Assembly (NCBI GenBank): GCA_903884185.1
Contig: CAISDV010000186.1
Coordinates: 1 to 40,308 of the forward strand
Direction: 5' to 3'
Length of the DNA: 40,308 nt
Origin: an uncultured Chitinophagaceae bacterium
GTDB lineage: Bacteria; Bacteroidota; Bacteroidia; Chitinophagales; Chitinophagaceae
The translations under genes were made by a program, and so were the position numbers. The notes beneath the pieces were generated by a model. The model did no database searches. It saw only the letters and a program-made list of their open reading frames with translations, and had not been told where the DNA came from. Positions 8,003-15,875 of the stretch are shown here, piece after piece; the first letter of the stretch is position 1; each line of letters opens with the position of its first letter.

Positions 8003-8231
8003 TTGGGGTCATGTGCAGTTTTTTTCGGCTTTATGGGCAGTCTATTAGTTCTTTCAAGTGCCTTTATGGTAGAATTTAGAGAGTACCTGGGACCTTTGCG
8101 ACAGGTAGGACATACATTAGAACATAATCAACTATATCTGTTTGGAGCAAATAAGCCTTTTTTTCGCTGAGTATCAGTGATGTGGAAACAAAAATTATCA
8201 TGTTTAGGGCAAAAAGAATATCTTGAATTCA

Positions 8232-9791
8232 ATGAAAACTGTTTCCCGCAGGAAATTCCTCTCACATACAGGCATGCTGGCAGGTGGCATTTACCCGGCT
8301 ATGCTGGCAATGGGTATGCTACGGAAAGCGCCTGCGTCCCCTTTTCAATTAGATGGGGATGCCAAGGGGAAACATGTCATTATTCTTGGGGCTGGGTTGG
8401 CAGGCATGGCATCTGCGTATGAACTGATGAAAAAGGGCTACCAATGCACTATCCTGGAAGCAAGAGAACGCGCTGGTGGGCGTTGCTGGAGTGTACGCAA
8501 AGGTTCTGTCAACCAGGAAATGGGCCGTCCATTGCAAACTGCAGGATTGGATGATGGTTTGTATTTTAATGCAGGCCCTTCAAGGATACCACATCACCAC
8601 CAACTAACGCTTCACTACTGCAAGGAATTAAATGTGCCGGTGGAGATCTACAATAATGTGAATGAAGCGGCGTATTATTTTAGTGAAGGAAAAGGTTCCC
8701 TCTCCAATAAAAAAATACGCGCACGTGAGATACATAACGACCGCCGCGGATATATGAGTGAGCTACTCGTAAAAGCCATCGATCAAAAACAACTCGATGC
8801 TGCCATGACAAAAGAAGATGCACAGAAAGTAATTGAATACCTGCGCGCAGAAGGCGGATTGGATATTGATAAATTATACAAAGCATCTGCACGCCGCGGT
8901 TATATGGAAGAACCGGGCGCTGGGGAAAAAGTTGGGCGCATTGCCGATCCATACAAACTGCATGATATTATTGCTTCGGGATTGATGGACCCAGATTTCT
9001 ATAATGTGGCAGAATATACTTACGAATTACAAATGACAATGTTCCAGGCAAGAGGCGGAATGGATATGATAGCAAAGGCATTTGAAAAACAAGTTGGGCA
9101 ATTCATTAAATACCATGCAGAAGTAAGTTCTATAAAAAATACGGATGCAGGTGTAAGCATCAGTTATAAAGACAGCACCGGTGAACATAAAATAGATGGC
9201 GACCTATGCATTTGTACCATACCACTTCCGGTGCTGAGTAATATTGATCATAATTTTTCATCCGATGTGAGTCGCGCGATCGATTATGTTTCTTATATCC
9301 AAACAGGAAAGATAGGCCTGCAATTCAAACGCCGTTTTTGGGAAGAGGACGAACAGGTGTACGGCGGCATCACTCATACCAATAATGAACTCACCCAGAT
9401 ATTTTACCCTTCGTATGATTATCTGGGTAAAAAGGGGATATTAATAGGCTATTATAATTTTAATGATAAAGCGAAACGCACAGGAGAGTTGTCTTTTAAA
9501 GAGCGGGAGCAGCTGGCTATGGAAAAAGGGGCTTTGATACACGGACAATACCCCAAAGAGTTCGAGAACTCGTTCTCCATCAGCTGGCACAAGACCAAAT
9601 ACAGCCTGGGCGGGTGGGCGCTGTATTCGGCCGAGGAGAGGCAAACTGTGTATAAAGCGCTTTTAGAACCGGATAAACAAGTGTATTTTGCAGGAGAACA
9701 CCTTACCTACCTGAATGCATGGATGGCTGGCGCTTTTGAATCGGCGCGGAGCGTGGTAGAAGCGGTTCACAAAAGGGTACAGGCGGCATAA
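8232..9791 (+). CDS. Tat-exported flavin monoamine oxidase / L-amino-acid oxidase family protein
   Basis: 519 residues from the ATG at 8232; a TTG nine bases upstream is less likely. The N-terminus has a perfect twin-arginine motif SRRKFL (5-10) followed by a moderately hydrophobic stretch, so the protein should be exported folded with its FAD. The FAD-binding beta-alpha-beta motif follows: IILGAGLAGMASAYEL (50-65), then LEARERAGGR (75-84) holding the ribose-binding Glu. The C-terminal FAD motif is FAGEHLTYLNAWMAGAFESA. Family members oxidatively deaminate amines or amino acids, releasing H2O2 and ammonia; the substrate here is unknown. It is the first gene of a three-gene run of exported proteins, 45 bases before the aminotransferase. 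Confidence 0.9.
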   Translation: MKTVSRRKFLSHTGMLAGGIYPAMLAMGMLRKAPASPFQLDGDAKGKHVIILGAGLAGMASAYELMKKGYQCTILEARERAGGRCWSVRKGSVNQEMGRPLQTAGLDDGLYFNAGPSRIPHHHQLTLHYCKELNVPVEIYNNVNEAAYYFSEGKGSLSNKKIRAREIHNDRRGYMSELLVKAIDQKQLDAAMTKEDAQKVIEYLRAEGGLDIDKLYKASARRGYMEEPGAGEKVGRIADPYKLHDIIASGLMDPDFYNVAEYTYELQMTMFQARGGMDMIAKAFEKQVGQFIKYHAEVSSIKNTDAGVSISYKDSTGEHKIDGDLCICTIPLPVLSNIDHNFSSDVSRAIDYVSYIQTGKIGLQFKRRFWEEDEQVYGGITHTNNELTQIFYPSYDYLGKKGILIGYYNFNDKAKRTGELSFKEREQLAMEKGALIHGQYPKEFENSFSISWHKTKYSLGGWALYSAEERQTVYKALLEPDKQVYFAGEHLTYLNAWMAGAFESARSVVEAVHKRVQAA

Positions 9792-9836
9792 AATTTACAA
9801 CCAGAATTTATATTTTTAATACTTAAAACTACTCTT

Positions 9837-11015
9837 ATGTCAAGCAACATCAACCGTCGCGATCTTCTGAAAAAAGGCGCGCTATTGGCTGGCGGGCTTC
9901 CTTTTGCTTCTTCCCTGCTGAATGAAATAGCAGCGAAACCAAAAGCTCCATATATACCTGCTTCAACAAGTAATGCATTTTTGACTGATCGTGAGATCGG
10001 GTTGAATGCACCTCCTGAATTGAAAGCACGTTTATTTGCGAATGAAAATCCTTTTGGCCCTTCGCCTAAAGCCAAACAGGCGATCACAGAAGCGATGGCG
10101 AGTAGTTACCAATACCCTTTTATGTTTTCGAGAGACCTGTCTCAAAAGATAGCAACCTATGAAGGGTTAAATGAACAGCAACTAATGCTGGGTGCAGGCT
10201 CCTCACCACTGTTACTGGCTGCTGCCATTTGTTTCAGTAAAGAAGGTGGCAATATTGTAACCGGCGATCCAACGTATGAAGACCTTCCATCAAGAACACA
10301 GCCTTTTAAAGAACAATGGATCAAAGTTCCTTTGACAGCAGATCATAAGCTTGACCTGGATGCAATGGAAAAAAGTATTAATGCAAATACTGGGCTGGTG
10401 TATATCTGTAATCCTAATAACCCTACTGCCACCGTGGTAGATGCAGATAAATTAAAAGCATTTTGTGAGCGCGTATCAAAACGTGTAACAGTATTTATTG
10501 ATGAAGCCTATATTGACTACCTGCCCGATCCACAAGGCACTACATTAATGAGTGGAGTGAAAAAAGGACAGAACATTATTGTGGCAAGAACCTTTTCTAA
10601 ATTATACGGTTTTGCCGGATTGCGTGTAGGATATATTGCTGCACAGCCAGAGACGATCCAGAAATTATCGAATTATACAGAAGGGTTGATGTCCGTTTCC
10701 GCTACGTCACTGAAAGCTGCCATTGCCGCTTACCAGGATAAAGAATTTTTACAGGGCGCGTTGCAAAAGACCATTGCCTCAAAAGAATTCCTGTACAGTG
10801 TATTGAAAAAGGAAGGGTATGATTATATTCCTTCTTCTGCCAATTTTGTGATGTTCCCTGTTAAGATCGATGCGGAAAAATTTGTTTCAGAAATGATGAA
10901 ACGTGGTGTGGGTGTGCGTCCCTGGCAGTTCGATAATAAACAATGGTGCCGTGTAAGTATTGGAAGGATGGATGAGATGGAAGCATTTGCCACGGCATTC
11001 AAAGAAATATCGTAA
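9837..11015 (+). CDS. Tat-signal PLP-dependent aminotransferase (class I/II, HisC-like)
   Basis: 392 residues. The N-terminus (NRRDLLKKGALLAGGLPFA, residues 6-24) looks like a twin-arginine signal, with RR followed by a hydrophobic stretch, which is unusual because most fold-type I aminotransferases are cytoplasmic. The catalytic core is intact: NPNNPT (192-197), IDEAY (221-225) and the PLP Lys255 in SKLYGFAGLRVGY, the arrangement of histidinol-phosphate aminotransferase relatives. It is unlikely to be the biosynthetic HisC given the leader and the absence of his genes nearby. It follows the Tat amine oxidase by 45 bases and precedes the Hint-domain gene by 28, so a shared role in periplasmic amino-acid or amine chemistry is inferred. 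Confidence 0.88.
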   Translation: MSSNINRRDLLKKGALLAGGLPFASSLLNEIAAKPKAPYIPASTSNAFLTDREIGLNAPPELKARLFANENPFGPSPKAKQAITEAMASSYQYPFMFSRDLSQKIATYEGLNEQQLMLGAGSSPLLLAAAICFSKEGGNIVTGDPTYEDLPSRTQPFKEQWIKVPLTADHKLDLDAMEKSINANTGLVYICNPNNPTATVVDADKLKAFCERVSKRVTVFIDEAYIDYLPDPQGTTLMSGVKKGQNIIVARTFSKLYGFAGLRVGYIAAQPETIQKLSNYTEGLMSVSATSLKAAIAAYQDKEFLQGALQKTIASKEFLYSVLKKEGYDYIPSSANFVMFPVKIDAEKFVSEMMKRGVGVRPWQFDNKQWCRVSIGRMDEMEAFATAFKEIS

Positions 11016-11043
11016 CAACATTATTCAATAAAAATCTTTCCCG

Positions 11044-12048
11044 GTGAAATTCTTCTTTCTTGCCGCTTCGGGGGCCATGCTAAGCCTGTCTGTTATTGCA
11101 CAGGAACAACCTGCCAGTCGTGCCATTACTACAGATGAATATGAGAAGGCCAAAACATTTTCTGTAAAGGACCTCGACAAGGATACTTATGTAAAGTTTG
11201 AGAATACTTATGTGCTCGACAGGTATGAATCGCGCAAACCTTATTTTATTACGGGCGATGATGGCATGAAGAAAAGAGTGGACATGTATAAGCTGATCCT
11301 GAAAGATGGTATGCAGGAACTGGGCACCATGATCTATTACACCAATGAAAAAGGAAAACTTTATAAAGTATGCCTTCCTGGTTTTAAAGCAGATAGCAAA
11401 ATATGGGAGAAATATTTTACTGATATCCATGCCATAGATAAGGAAGAACCCAATTTTGTTTTGAAGCTTTCTTATATCCTATCCAAAGAATTTGGATTTC
11501 AATTATACAAGGCATCCACTGGGGGAAAAGATATCAGCAAGGAAGCAGGTACTTATGGAACTGATATTTGTTTCCCGGGCAATATGAAAGTATCCATGGC
11601 AGATGGTTCTACAAAAATGCTGAGCAAGATACAGGCAGGAGAAAAAGTGATCACTGTTGATGCTGTTACTCATACCGCCAAAGAAACGATTGTAAAAGAA
11701 TTGTCGGTACACGAAGCAAAGAATTATGCGCTCACAAATATTTTGCTTTTATCAGCTACTGAAAAAAGATCAGCTACTGGCACAGATGTGCAGTTGAGAA
11801 CAAAAGAGTTGAGTGTTACACCCAATCATCCCCTACTCACCACAACAGGTGAAAAGCATGCCGGTGAAGTAAAAGAAGGCGATAAAGTTCTTTGCAAAGA
11901 TGCGCAGGGAACGGCGTATAAAGAATATACCGTGTTTTATGTAAATGAGAAAGCAGGCGGTTTACAGAAAGTATATAATATCGTAGCCGAAAGCGGTGAT
12001 ACTTTTATTATGAATGATGTGATGGTGATGCAGAAGGGGAAGAATTGA
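11044..12048 (+). CDS. Exported protein with C-terminal Hint (hedgehog/intein) domain
   Basis: 334 residues from a GTG start at 11044, chosen because it begins a clean signal peptide (FFFLAASGAMLSLSVIAQ). Residues about 21-170 form a conserved-looking but unrecognised N-terminal domain. The Hint domain begins at Cys176 (CFPGNMKVSMADGSTKM, block A), continues with the TPNHPL block B (T259, H262), and ends with block F-like VYNIVAESGDTFIMNDVMV (310-328). The usual terminal His-Asn is replaced by Met-Gln, so intein-type Asn cyclisation is not expected; N-S acyl shift and cleavage at Cys176, as in hedgehog proteins, remains possible. It is third in the run after the Tat oxidase and aminotransferase. 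Confidence 0.85.
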   Translation: MKFFFLAASGAMLSLSVIAQEQPASRAITTDEYEKAKTFSVKDLDKDTYVKFENTYVLDRYESRKPYFITGDDGMKKRVDMYKLILKDGMQELGTMIYYTNEKGKLYKVCLPGFKADSKIWEKYFTDIHAIDKEEPNFVLKLSYILSKEFGFQLYKASTGGKDISKEAGTYGTDICFPGNMKVSMADGSTKMLSKIQAGEKVITVDAVTHTAKETIVKELSVHEAKNYALTNILLLSATEKRSATGTDVQLRTKELSVTPNHPLLTTTGEKHAGEVKEGDKVLCKDAQGTAYKEYTVFYVNEKAGGLQKVYNIVAESGDTFIMNDVMVMQKGKN

Positions 12049-12087
12049 GTATGTAAAGTATATGTGGTAAATAAAGTATACAATTAA

Positions 12088-12115
12088 AAATAGCACTCTT
12101 TCAGCGAGGCTATTT
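12088..12115 (-). terminator. Probable Rho-independent terminator of the CofD-like cassette
   Basis: Read on the minus strand, AAATAGC and GCTATTT form a 7-bp stem, with an inner CTC/GAG pairing, followed by TTAATTG after the stem. It sits exactly at the end of the nucleotidyltransferase gene, and the stop codon of that gene (12110-12112) lies within the stem. The T-run is short, so strength is uncertain. Confidence 0.55.
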
Positions 12116-12844
12116 GCCGATTGCATCTTCAATCGCTTTTAATTCTTCAGGTGTGTTAAAACTCATACAATCAGATGGCAGTGCTATCGGGTAGCCTTCT
12201 ACTTTTTCTCCTTGAATGCACAACTTTTCAATTGCGTATAAGAAGCCATGTTCGCCAAGGAGACCCGTACAATATTTGAGAGAATCTTTTTTCAGTATTT
12301 CAAACAACGGCTTCTTCCTAAATACAAACAGTCCGATGTCCCTTTCTCCATACTTTGCTGGCTGAATACCCAATGCTCTTGTTTCTTTAACCCTGGTTAT
12401 TTTTCCATTTTTGCGTTCTACAATAGTATAACAGTTATTCCCAATGCTTGTGGCAAATGAAAAATTGTTCTTATCTGATTGATGAAAATTTACCAGGCTA
12501 TCCAGTGTTTTTTCACTTAACATAGGAATATCTGACCATATCAAAAGAATGTCCCCGGCATCATCAATTTTTCTATCGGCATACAAAACAGCATCACCCA
12601 TCCCCTTGGGTTCTTCCTGGAATACAAACTCTGCCCTCATTTCAAATTCATCCATGACAGCCTGGAATTGTTCTCTAAAAGCAGGGTTTACAATAATGAT
12701 AGGATTATTGTCGTATTTCTCAACCAATTTACAAATTCTTATTAAAATAGGGACACCCCCAATTCTATACAATGTTTTGGGGTAATTGAGGCCGCTGCGT
12801 GAACTTCGTCCACCCGCCGGTATCAAAACACGGAGACTTCTCAT
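12110..12844 (-). CDS. NTP transferase domain protein (GlmU/RmlA-like sugar-phosphate nucleotidyltransferase)
   Basis: 244 residues, a single nucleotidyltransferase domain without the acyltransferase half of GlmU. The nucleotide loop LIPAGGRSSRSGLNYPKTLY (7-26) fits the L-x-x-G-G-x-(G/S)-S-R pattern with the conserved Lys in PKTL. A later WSDIPML segment carries the metal-binding Asp, and EEPKGMGDAV resembles the base-recognition region of GlmU. It should form an NDP-activated compound from NTP and a phosphorylated substrate, most likely a sugar phosphate. The start directly abuts the stop of the glycosyltransferase gene (zero bases between), and it is the last of four tightly packed minus-strand genes. 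A CofC-like role (activating a phospho-acid) is a less likely alternative. Confidence 0.85.
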   Translation of the reverse strand: MRSLRVLIPAGGRSSRSGLNYPKTLYRIGGVPILIRICKLVEKYDNNPIIIVNPAFREQFQAVMDEFEMRAEFVFQEEPKGMGDAVLYADRKIDDAGDILLIWSDIPMLSEKTLDSLVNFHQSDKNNFSFATSIGNNCYTIVERKNGKITRVKETRALGIQPAKYGERDIGLFVFRKKPLFEILKKDSLKYCTGLLGEHGFLYAIEKLCIQGEKVEGYPIALPSDCMSFNTPEELKAIEDAIGK

Positions 12845-13738
12845 TTAAAATCTTTTAATAAAATTACCTTTTATTCCATCCCTGATTCCGTAATAAAAAT
12901 ATTTTGTATTAGCGCCAAATACATAGGTTAACGAATTCAAAAACCCATTTCTTTTTAATATCCTCCACCAAGTGACGAATACTGTAAAAAAATTTCTCGC
13001 AATCACAAGATCAAAATATTTTCTATTAATAATAATTGAATTTCTGATAAAATAATATACTCTCATTTTATCGATTACCCTTTGATTAACATCGGGGTGA
13101 TAATGTAATGCACTCAATAAGGAAAAGACATTCCCAACCTTCCTTAACCGGCAATAATAATCAACTTCATCCCCATATATAAAATAATCCCTGTCTACAT
13201 TATCGATCTGTGCTGCATATTCGAGATTAATAAGCGCCCCATTAAAAAGATGAACAAAAGGATATGTTTCTACCCCTGCTGGCAATTCACTGAACGTATA
13301 ATATTTTCTTTTCAAAGAAAACACAACAGGATTGCCTTTCCGGTTCAACAAGGACATTCCAAATACAAATTCATCATGTTTTTTTTCCTTTACAACAACA
13401 GAAGAAATACAAGCAGTATGTTCATCTGTATTCTCAAGTAATAGTTCCAGGGCTCTATGGTGAGGGTATCCATCATCATCCATCAGCCAAACAAAAGAAT
13501 AGCCTTTGCTTATTCCTTCAGAAATACCTCTTGCCCAGCCAGCAGATGATCCCTCGTTGGACTGCGTAATGTGCCCAATATTATTTTCACTAAGAAATTT
13601 TTCTGTTCCATCTGTTGACTCATTATTGATAATAAGAATATCAGGTAAAGTAGATTGTTTTTGCAAATAATAGATGCACCGCTTTAGCAGGTTGAGCCTG
13701 TTATGTGTAACTATAACTGCTAATACTTTATCAGGCAT
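12845..13738 (-). CDS. Family 2 glycosyltransferase (GT2, galactofuranosyl/rhamnosyl-transferase-like)
   Basis: 297 residues from the ATG at 13738. The GT-A fold is evident: VLAVIVTHNRLNLLKRC near the N-terminus, IINNESTDGT for the nucleotide-sugar site, LMDDDGYP as the metal-binding DxD equivalent, and GDEVDYYCRLR with the likely catalytic acid. An open frame extends 26 codons further upstream, but that part overlaps the HAD gene and is not family-like. With the chosen start, the gene overlaps the HAD stop by 8 bases. It has no membrane helices except a weakly hydrophobic region near residues 255-270. It should transfer a sugar to a lipid-linked or surface glycan acceptor. The coding sequence is strongly A/T-rich. 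Confidence 0.88.
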   Translation of the reverse strand: MPDKVLAVIVTHNRLNLLKRCIYYLQKQSTLPDILIINNESTDGTEKFLSENNIGHITQSNEGSSAGWARGISEGISKGYSFVWLMDDDGYPHHRALELLLENTDEHTACISSVVVKEKKHDEFVFGMSLLNRKGNPVVFSLKRKYYTFSELPAGVETYPFVHLFNGALINLEYAAQIDNVDRDYFIYGDEVDYYCRLRKVGNVFSLLSALHYHPDVNQRVIDKMRVYYFIRNSIIINRKYFDLVIARNFFTVFVTWWRILKRNGFLNSLTYVFGANTKYFYYGIRDGIKGNFIKRF

Positions 13739-14453
13739 GCGGCAACCGGGATTGTAATTGATTTGACAATGATTTAAAATCAGCGAACCAAACATGTTTA
13801 TCCGCGACCCTGGCAATCTTTAATTCATTATTTATGCAGACAACATCCAGCCCGGCGGCGATAGCAGCTTGTATACCCGATTCGGCATCTTCGATAACAA
13901 GTACACTCGCAGGATCCATTTTCTTTGAATCCAGTATCTTTTGAAAGACTTCAGGGTGCGGCTTCGAACAAGAAATATCATCGGCAGTAACGATCATCTC
14001 AAAGTATTTGTCAATGCCTAGTTTATGCAACCCGGTAGTTACATTTAATCGTGACCCAGAACTTCCAATGAAAAGTCGAAACCTGTTCACGTGTAAAAGT
14101 TCAATAAACGCTAAAGCACCAGGAATAAATTGCAAGGCATTTTTATACAATTCATTTGCCAAGGTACGTTTCTCCTTTGTCAGCCGCTTTAATTCCGCTT
14201 CGTCAATTGCATATCTATTAGAAATAAAAATTGCGCGCATAGCGTCTTCCGTAGACATTCCGAGGTGATCTTTATATTCAAACTTTACACTATGTATGGC
14301 CAGGGCTTTTTTAAAAGCATTTTCATGTAAATGAAGGCTATCAGCAATAGTACCGTCAAAATCAAAAATAATCGATTTTTTCTTTTTAAATAAATTCTCC
14401 AATTTCTGGCGCCTTTTAGATAACTGTAGATATGGTATATTTTTCAGATCCAC
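13731..14453 (-). CDS. HAD-superfamily hydrolase (beta-phosphoglucomutase / phosphoglycolate phosphatase-like)
   Basis: 240 residues from a GTG start at 14453, the only suitable start in the frame. A basic leader of about 28 residues precedes motif I FDFDGTIADS, where the first Asp is the phosphorylated nucleophile. Motif II is FIGSSGS, the motif III Lys lies in CSKPHPEVF, and motif IV is VIEDAESGIQAA. The helical cap between motifs I and II makes it a subfamily I enzyme, acting on small phosphate esters such as sugar phosphates. It lies 6 bases after the CofD-like gene and overlaps the glycosyltransferase start, so it is within one transcript. It could dephosphorylate or isomerise the sugar phosphate used by the cassette. 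Confidence 0.88.
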   Translation of the reverse strand: MDLKNIPYLQLSKRRQKLENLFKKKKSIIFDFDGTIADSLHLHENAFKKALAIHSVKFEYKDHLGMSTEDAMRAIFISNRYAIDEAELKRLTKEKRTLANELYKNALQFIPGALAFIELLHVNRFRLFIGSSGSRLNVTTGLHKLGIDKYFEMIVTADDISCSKPHPEVFQKILDSKKMDPASVLVIEDAESGIQAAIAAGLDVVCINNELKIARVADKHVWFADFKSLSNQLQSRLPHA

Positions 14454-14459
14454 TTAAAT

Positions 14460-15683
14460 TTACTTTTCAAGCTTGGATGTAGCGGCCTGATACAAATTGA
14501 TAATAAGTTTAGAAAGAAGAGTGGCATCATGCTTCCCGGGGTTTTGTAAATCCTCAAAACCGTCAATTATTATTTTACAGCCGATTTTGTTTAGTTGATT
14601 CAAATCAAATCTTATATAATTTTCGAGTTTATCATCTGAAAACCTGTTATTGACCAAGGCAACCGTAATCAAGTCCTCAACTGCAATATTGGAAGTGGTT
14701 CCCATTCTTAAATATTTGACGGCACCATTAATAAGATCATTTGCAGAGTAACTGGGTGTTTCATAATCTTCTCCTATATTGGCAATGAATACTTTTAATG
14801 CTTTTTTATTTGCTACAATAGAATCAGTTAGCCCTTTGGTCATATAACTTAGATACAATGATGAGTGCTGGGTACCGGCAGAATAAATGATAATATCGGC
14901 ATCACTAATACTCCTGGCAACTCTCGGCGTTATTGAAACCTGCCGGTTCATTATTTCAAAATATTCTTCTACTTTCTCTACTGCCATTGTTGATAAAATA
15001 TTTTTATCAGGATACTGATCTAGTAAATAGATCTTTTTAATTCGTGAATTGGACCTTAGTTCCACTATCTCGGCCTCGGAATATAATATGGTGCCATCTT
15101 CTCTTATTGCCACTAATTTTTTATCCTCATTATTAGTTGGCAAAACGGTACCACGAAGCTTGAACAGTTTATCAATAAAAATAGTTGCCTCTTCAAAATT
15201 TCCACCAAAAACCAGGTATGCTCCTGCATAGATCAGGTTCATCAGGGCGCAATCAGAGAAATTTATTTTCTTATTTTCAGATTTTTCGATAAGTTCAATA
15301 CCCTTTAATAACCTGCCTACGCATGTCTTAAGTGCTTCTTCTATAGTTGCGTCTTTAAAAGAAATTCCTTCTATCTCACCACAACTAGCAAAGTCCCTCA
15401 TCTTTCTTAAGACAATTTCATGATCAGCATCAACCGGGAATCTAAAATCAAAAACCCTGCAAACTGATTCATAATCCAGCAAGTCCTTTGGTAGCATAGC
15501 TTCCTGTACTTTCCTAATATCAGACGGGCCTAACATTTTAAAAAAATCTCTTATTTCACCTGTTGACTTTCCGTCATCATATGCGTTGAGGATACAAGTC
15601 AGGTTAACCCCATCAATATCCAGAAGAACCGGGATTAGATTTTTTGCACCCCTGCCTCCATTAAATGAAACGATATTTACCAT
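14460..15683 (-). CDS. CofD/YvcK-like protein (2-phospho-L-lactate transferase family), divergent
   Basis: 407 residues. The N-terminal nucleotide-binding region reads VSFNGGRGAKNL (about 5-16), then AYDDGKSTGEIRDF and LGPSDIRK, matching the GGGTG, DDGGSTG and PPGDIR signatures of CofD and YvcK with several substitutions. A later IIYSAGTQHSSLYLSYMTKG segment matches the GPGSLYTS region of the family. CofD transfers a phospho-acid moiety to the F420 precursor; YvcK binds UDP-sugars and controls carbon and envelope metabolism. Neither role is assured because no other F420 genes are present and the gene heads a glycan-type cassette (HAD, GT2, NTP transferase). Its coding sequence is A/T-rich. 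Confidence 0.8.
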   Translation of the reverse strand: MVNIVSFNGGRGAKNLIPVLLDIDGVNLTCILNAYDDGKSTGEIRDFFKMLGPSDIRKVQEAMLPKDLLDYESVCRVFDFRFPVDADHEIVLRKMRDFASCGEIEGISFKDATIEEALKTCVGRLLKGIELIEKSENKKINFSDCALMNLIYAGAYLVFGGNFEEATIFIDKLFKLRGTVLPTNNEDKKLVAIREDGTILYSEAEIVELRSNSRIKKIYLLDQYPDKNILSTMAVEKVEEYFEIMNRQVSITPRVARSISDADIIIYSAGTQHSSLYLSYMTKGLTDSIVANKKALKVFIANIGEDYETPSYSANDLINGAVKYLRMGTTSNIAVEDLITVALVNNRFSDDKLENYIRFDLNQLNKIGCKIIIDGFEDLQNPGKHDATLLSKLIINLYQAATSKLEK

Positions 15684-15733
15684 ACATGCTAAAAATTATC
15701 AAACAGTTTGTCTGGCCGTCCTGCTACCCCAAG

Positions 15734-15741
15734 CAAAAATA
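15734..15741 (-). promoter_or_regulatory. Candidate -7 box of the CofD-like cassette
   Basis: On the minus strand TATTTTTG matches the Bacteroidota -7 consensus TAnnTTTG exactly and lies about 50 bases before the ATG of the CofD-like gene, the first gene of the four. No good -33 TTTG is seen at the expected distance, so this rests on one box only. Confidence 0.4.
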
Positions 15742-15839
15742 GGTCGCTTCTGAAGAACTACCATATTAGTTATTTCCATTGTATAAGGCTTATAACCCTA
15801 TAGCAAGTAAAATCAAAATATAGATAGCAATTTATGAAA

Positions 15840-15869
15840 TAAAAAAGCCCCACTGAAAAGCCAGGGCTT
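15840..15869 (-). terminator. Rho-independent terminator after dnaJ
   Basis: On the minus strand AAGCCC (15869-15864) and GGGCTT (15850-15845) form a stem around a 13-base loop, followed by a T-run and TATTT. It starts a few bases after the dnaJ stop codon, so it ends the grpE-dnaJ transcript. Confidence 0.75.
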
Positions 15870-15875
15870 ACTATT

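Larger units (their letters stand above)
7593..8231. other. Non-coding, repeat-rich spacer of about 640 bases
   Basis: No convincing gene lies here. It holds, in order, four short palindromes at about 51-base intervals (7618-7787), a heptamer tract (7825-7872) and an 11-base tandem array with an inverted copy (7927-8002), listed separately. The last 230 bases before the amine oxidase contain only a 45-codon open frame (8033-8170) without recognisable similarity. The promoter of the downstream Tat operon must lie in this final part, but no clean TAnnTTTG box was found. Confidence 0.75.

Noticed and set aside
8033-8170. A 45-codon open frame between the 11-mer array and the amine oxidase gene
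   Set aside because: No similarity to a known family, no ribosome-binding signal or clear promoter, and the length is within chance for A/T-rich DNA. It may be a decayed fragment, but this cannot be shown.
9837-11015. Biosynthetic histidinol-phosphate aminotransferase (hisC)
   Set aside because: It has a Tat-like leader and no other his genes are adjacent; only the fold and core motifs match.
13739-13816. N-terminal extension of the GT2 glycosyltransferase
   Set aside because: The 26 extra codons lie within the HAD gene on the same strand and precede the conserved VLAVIVTHNR start.
14460-15683. F420 biosynthesis locus
   Set aside because: The CofD-like protein has diverged motifs and none of the other F420 genes (cofG/H, cofE) are near it.
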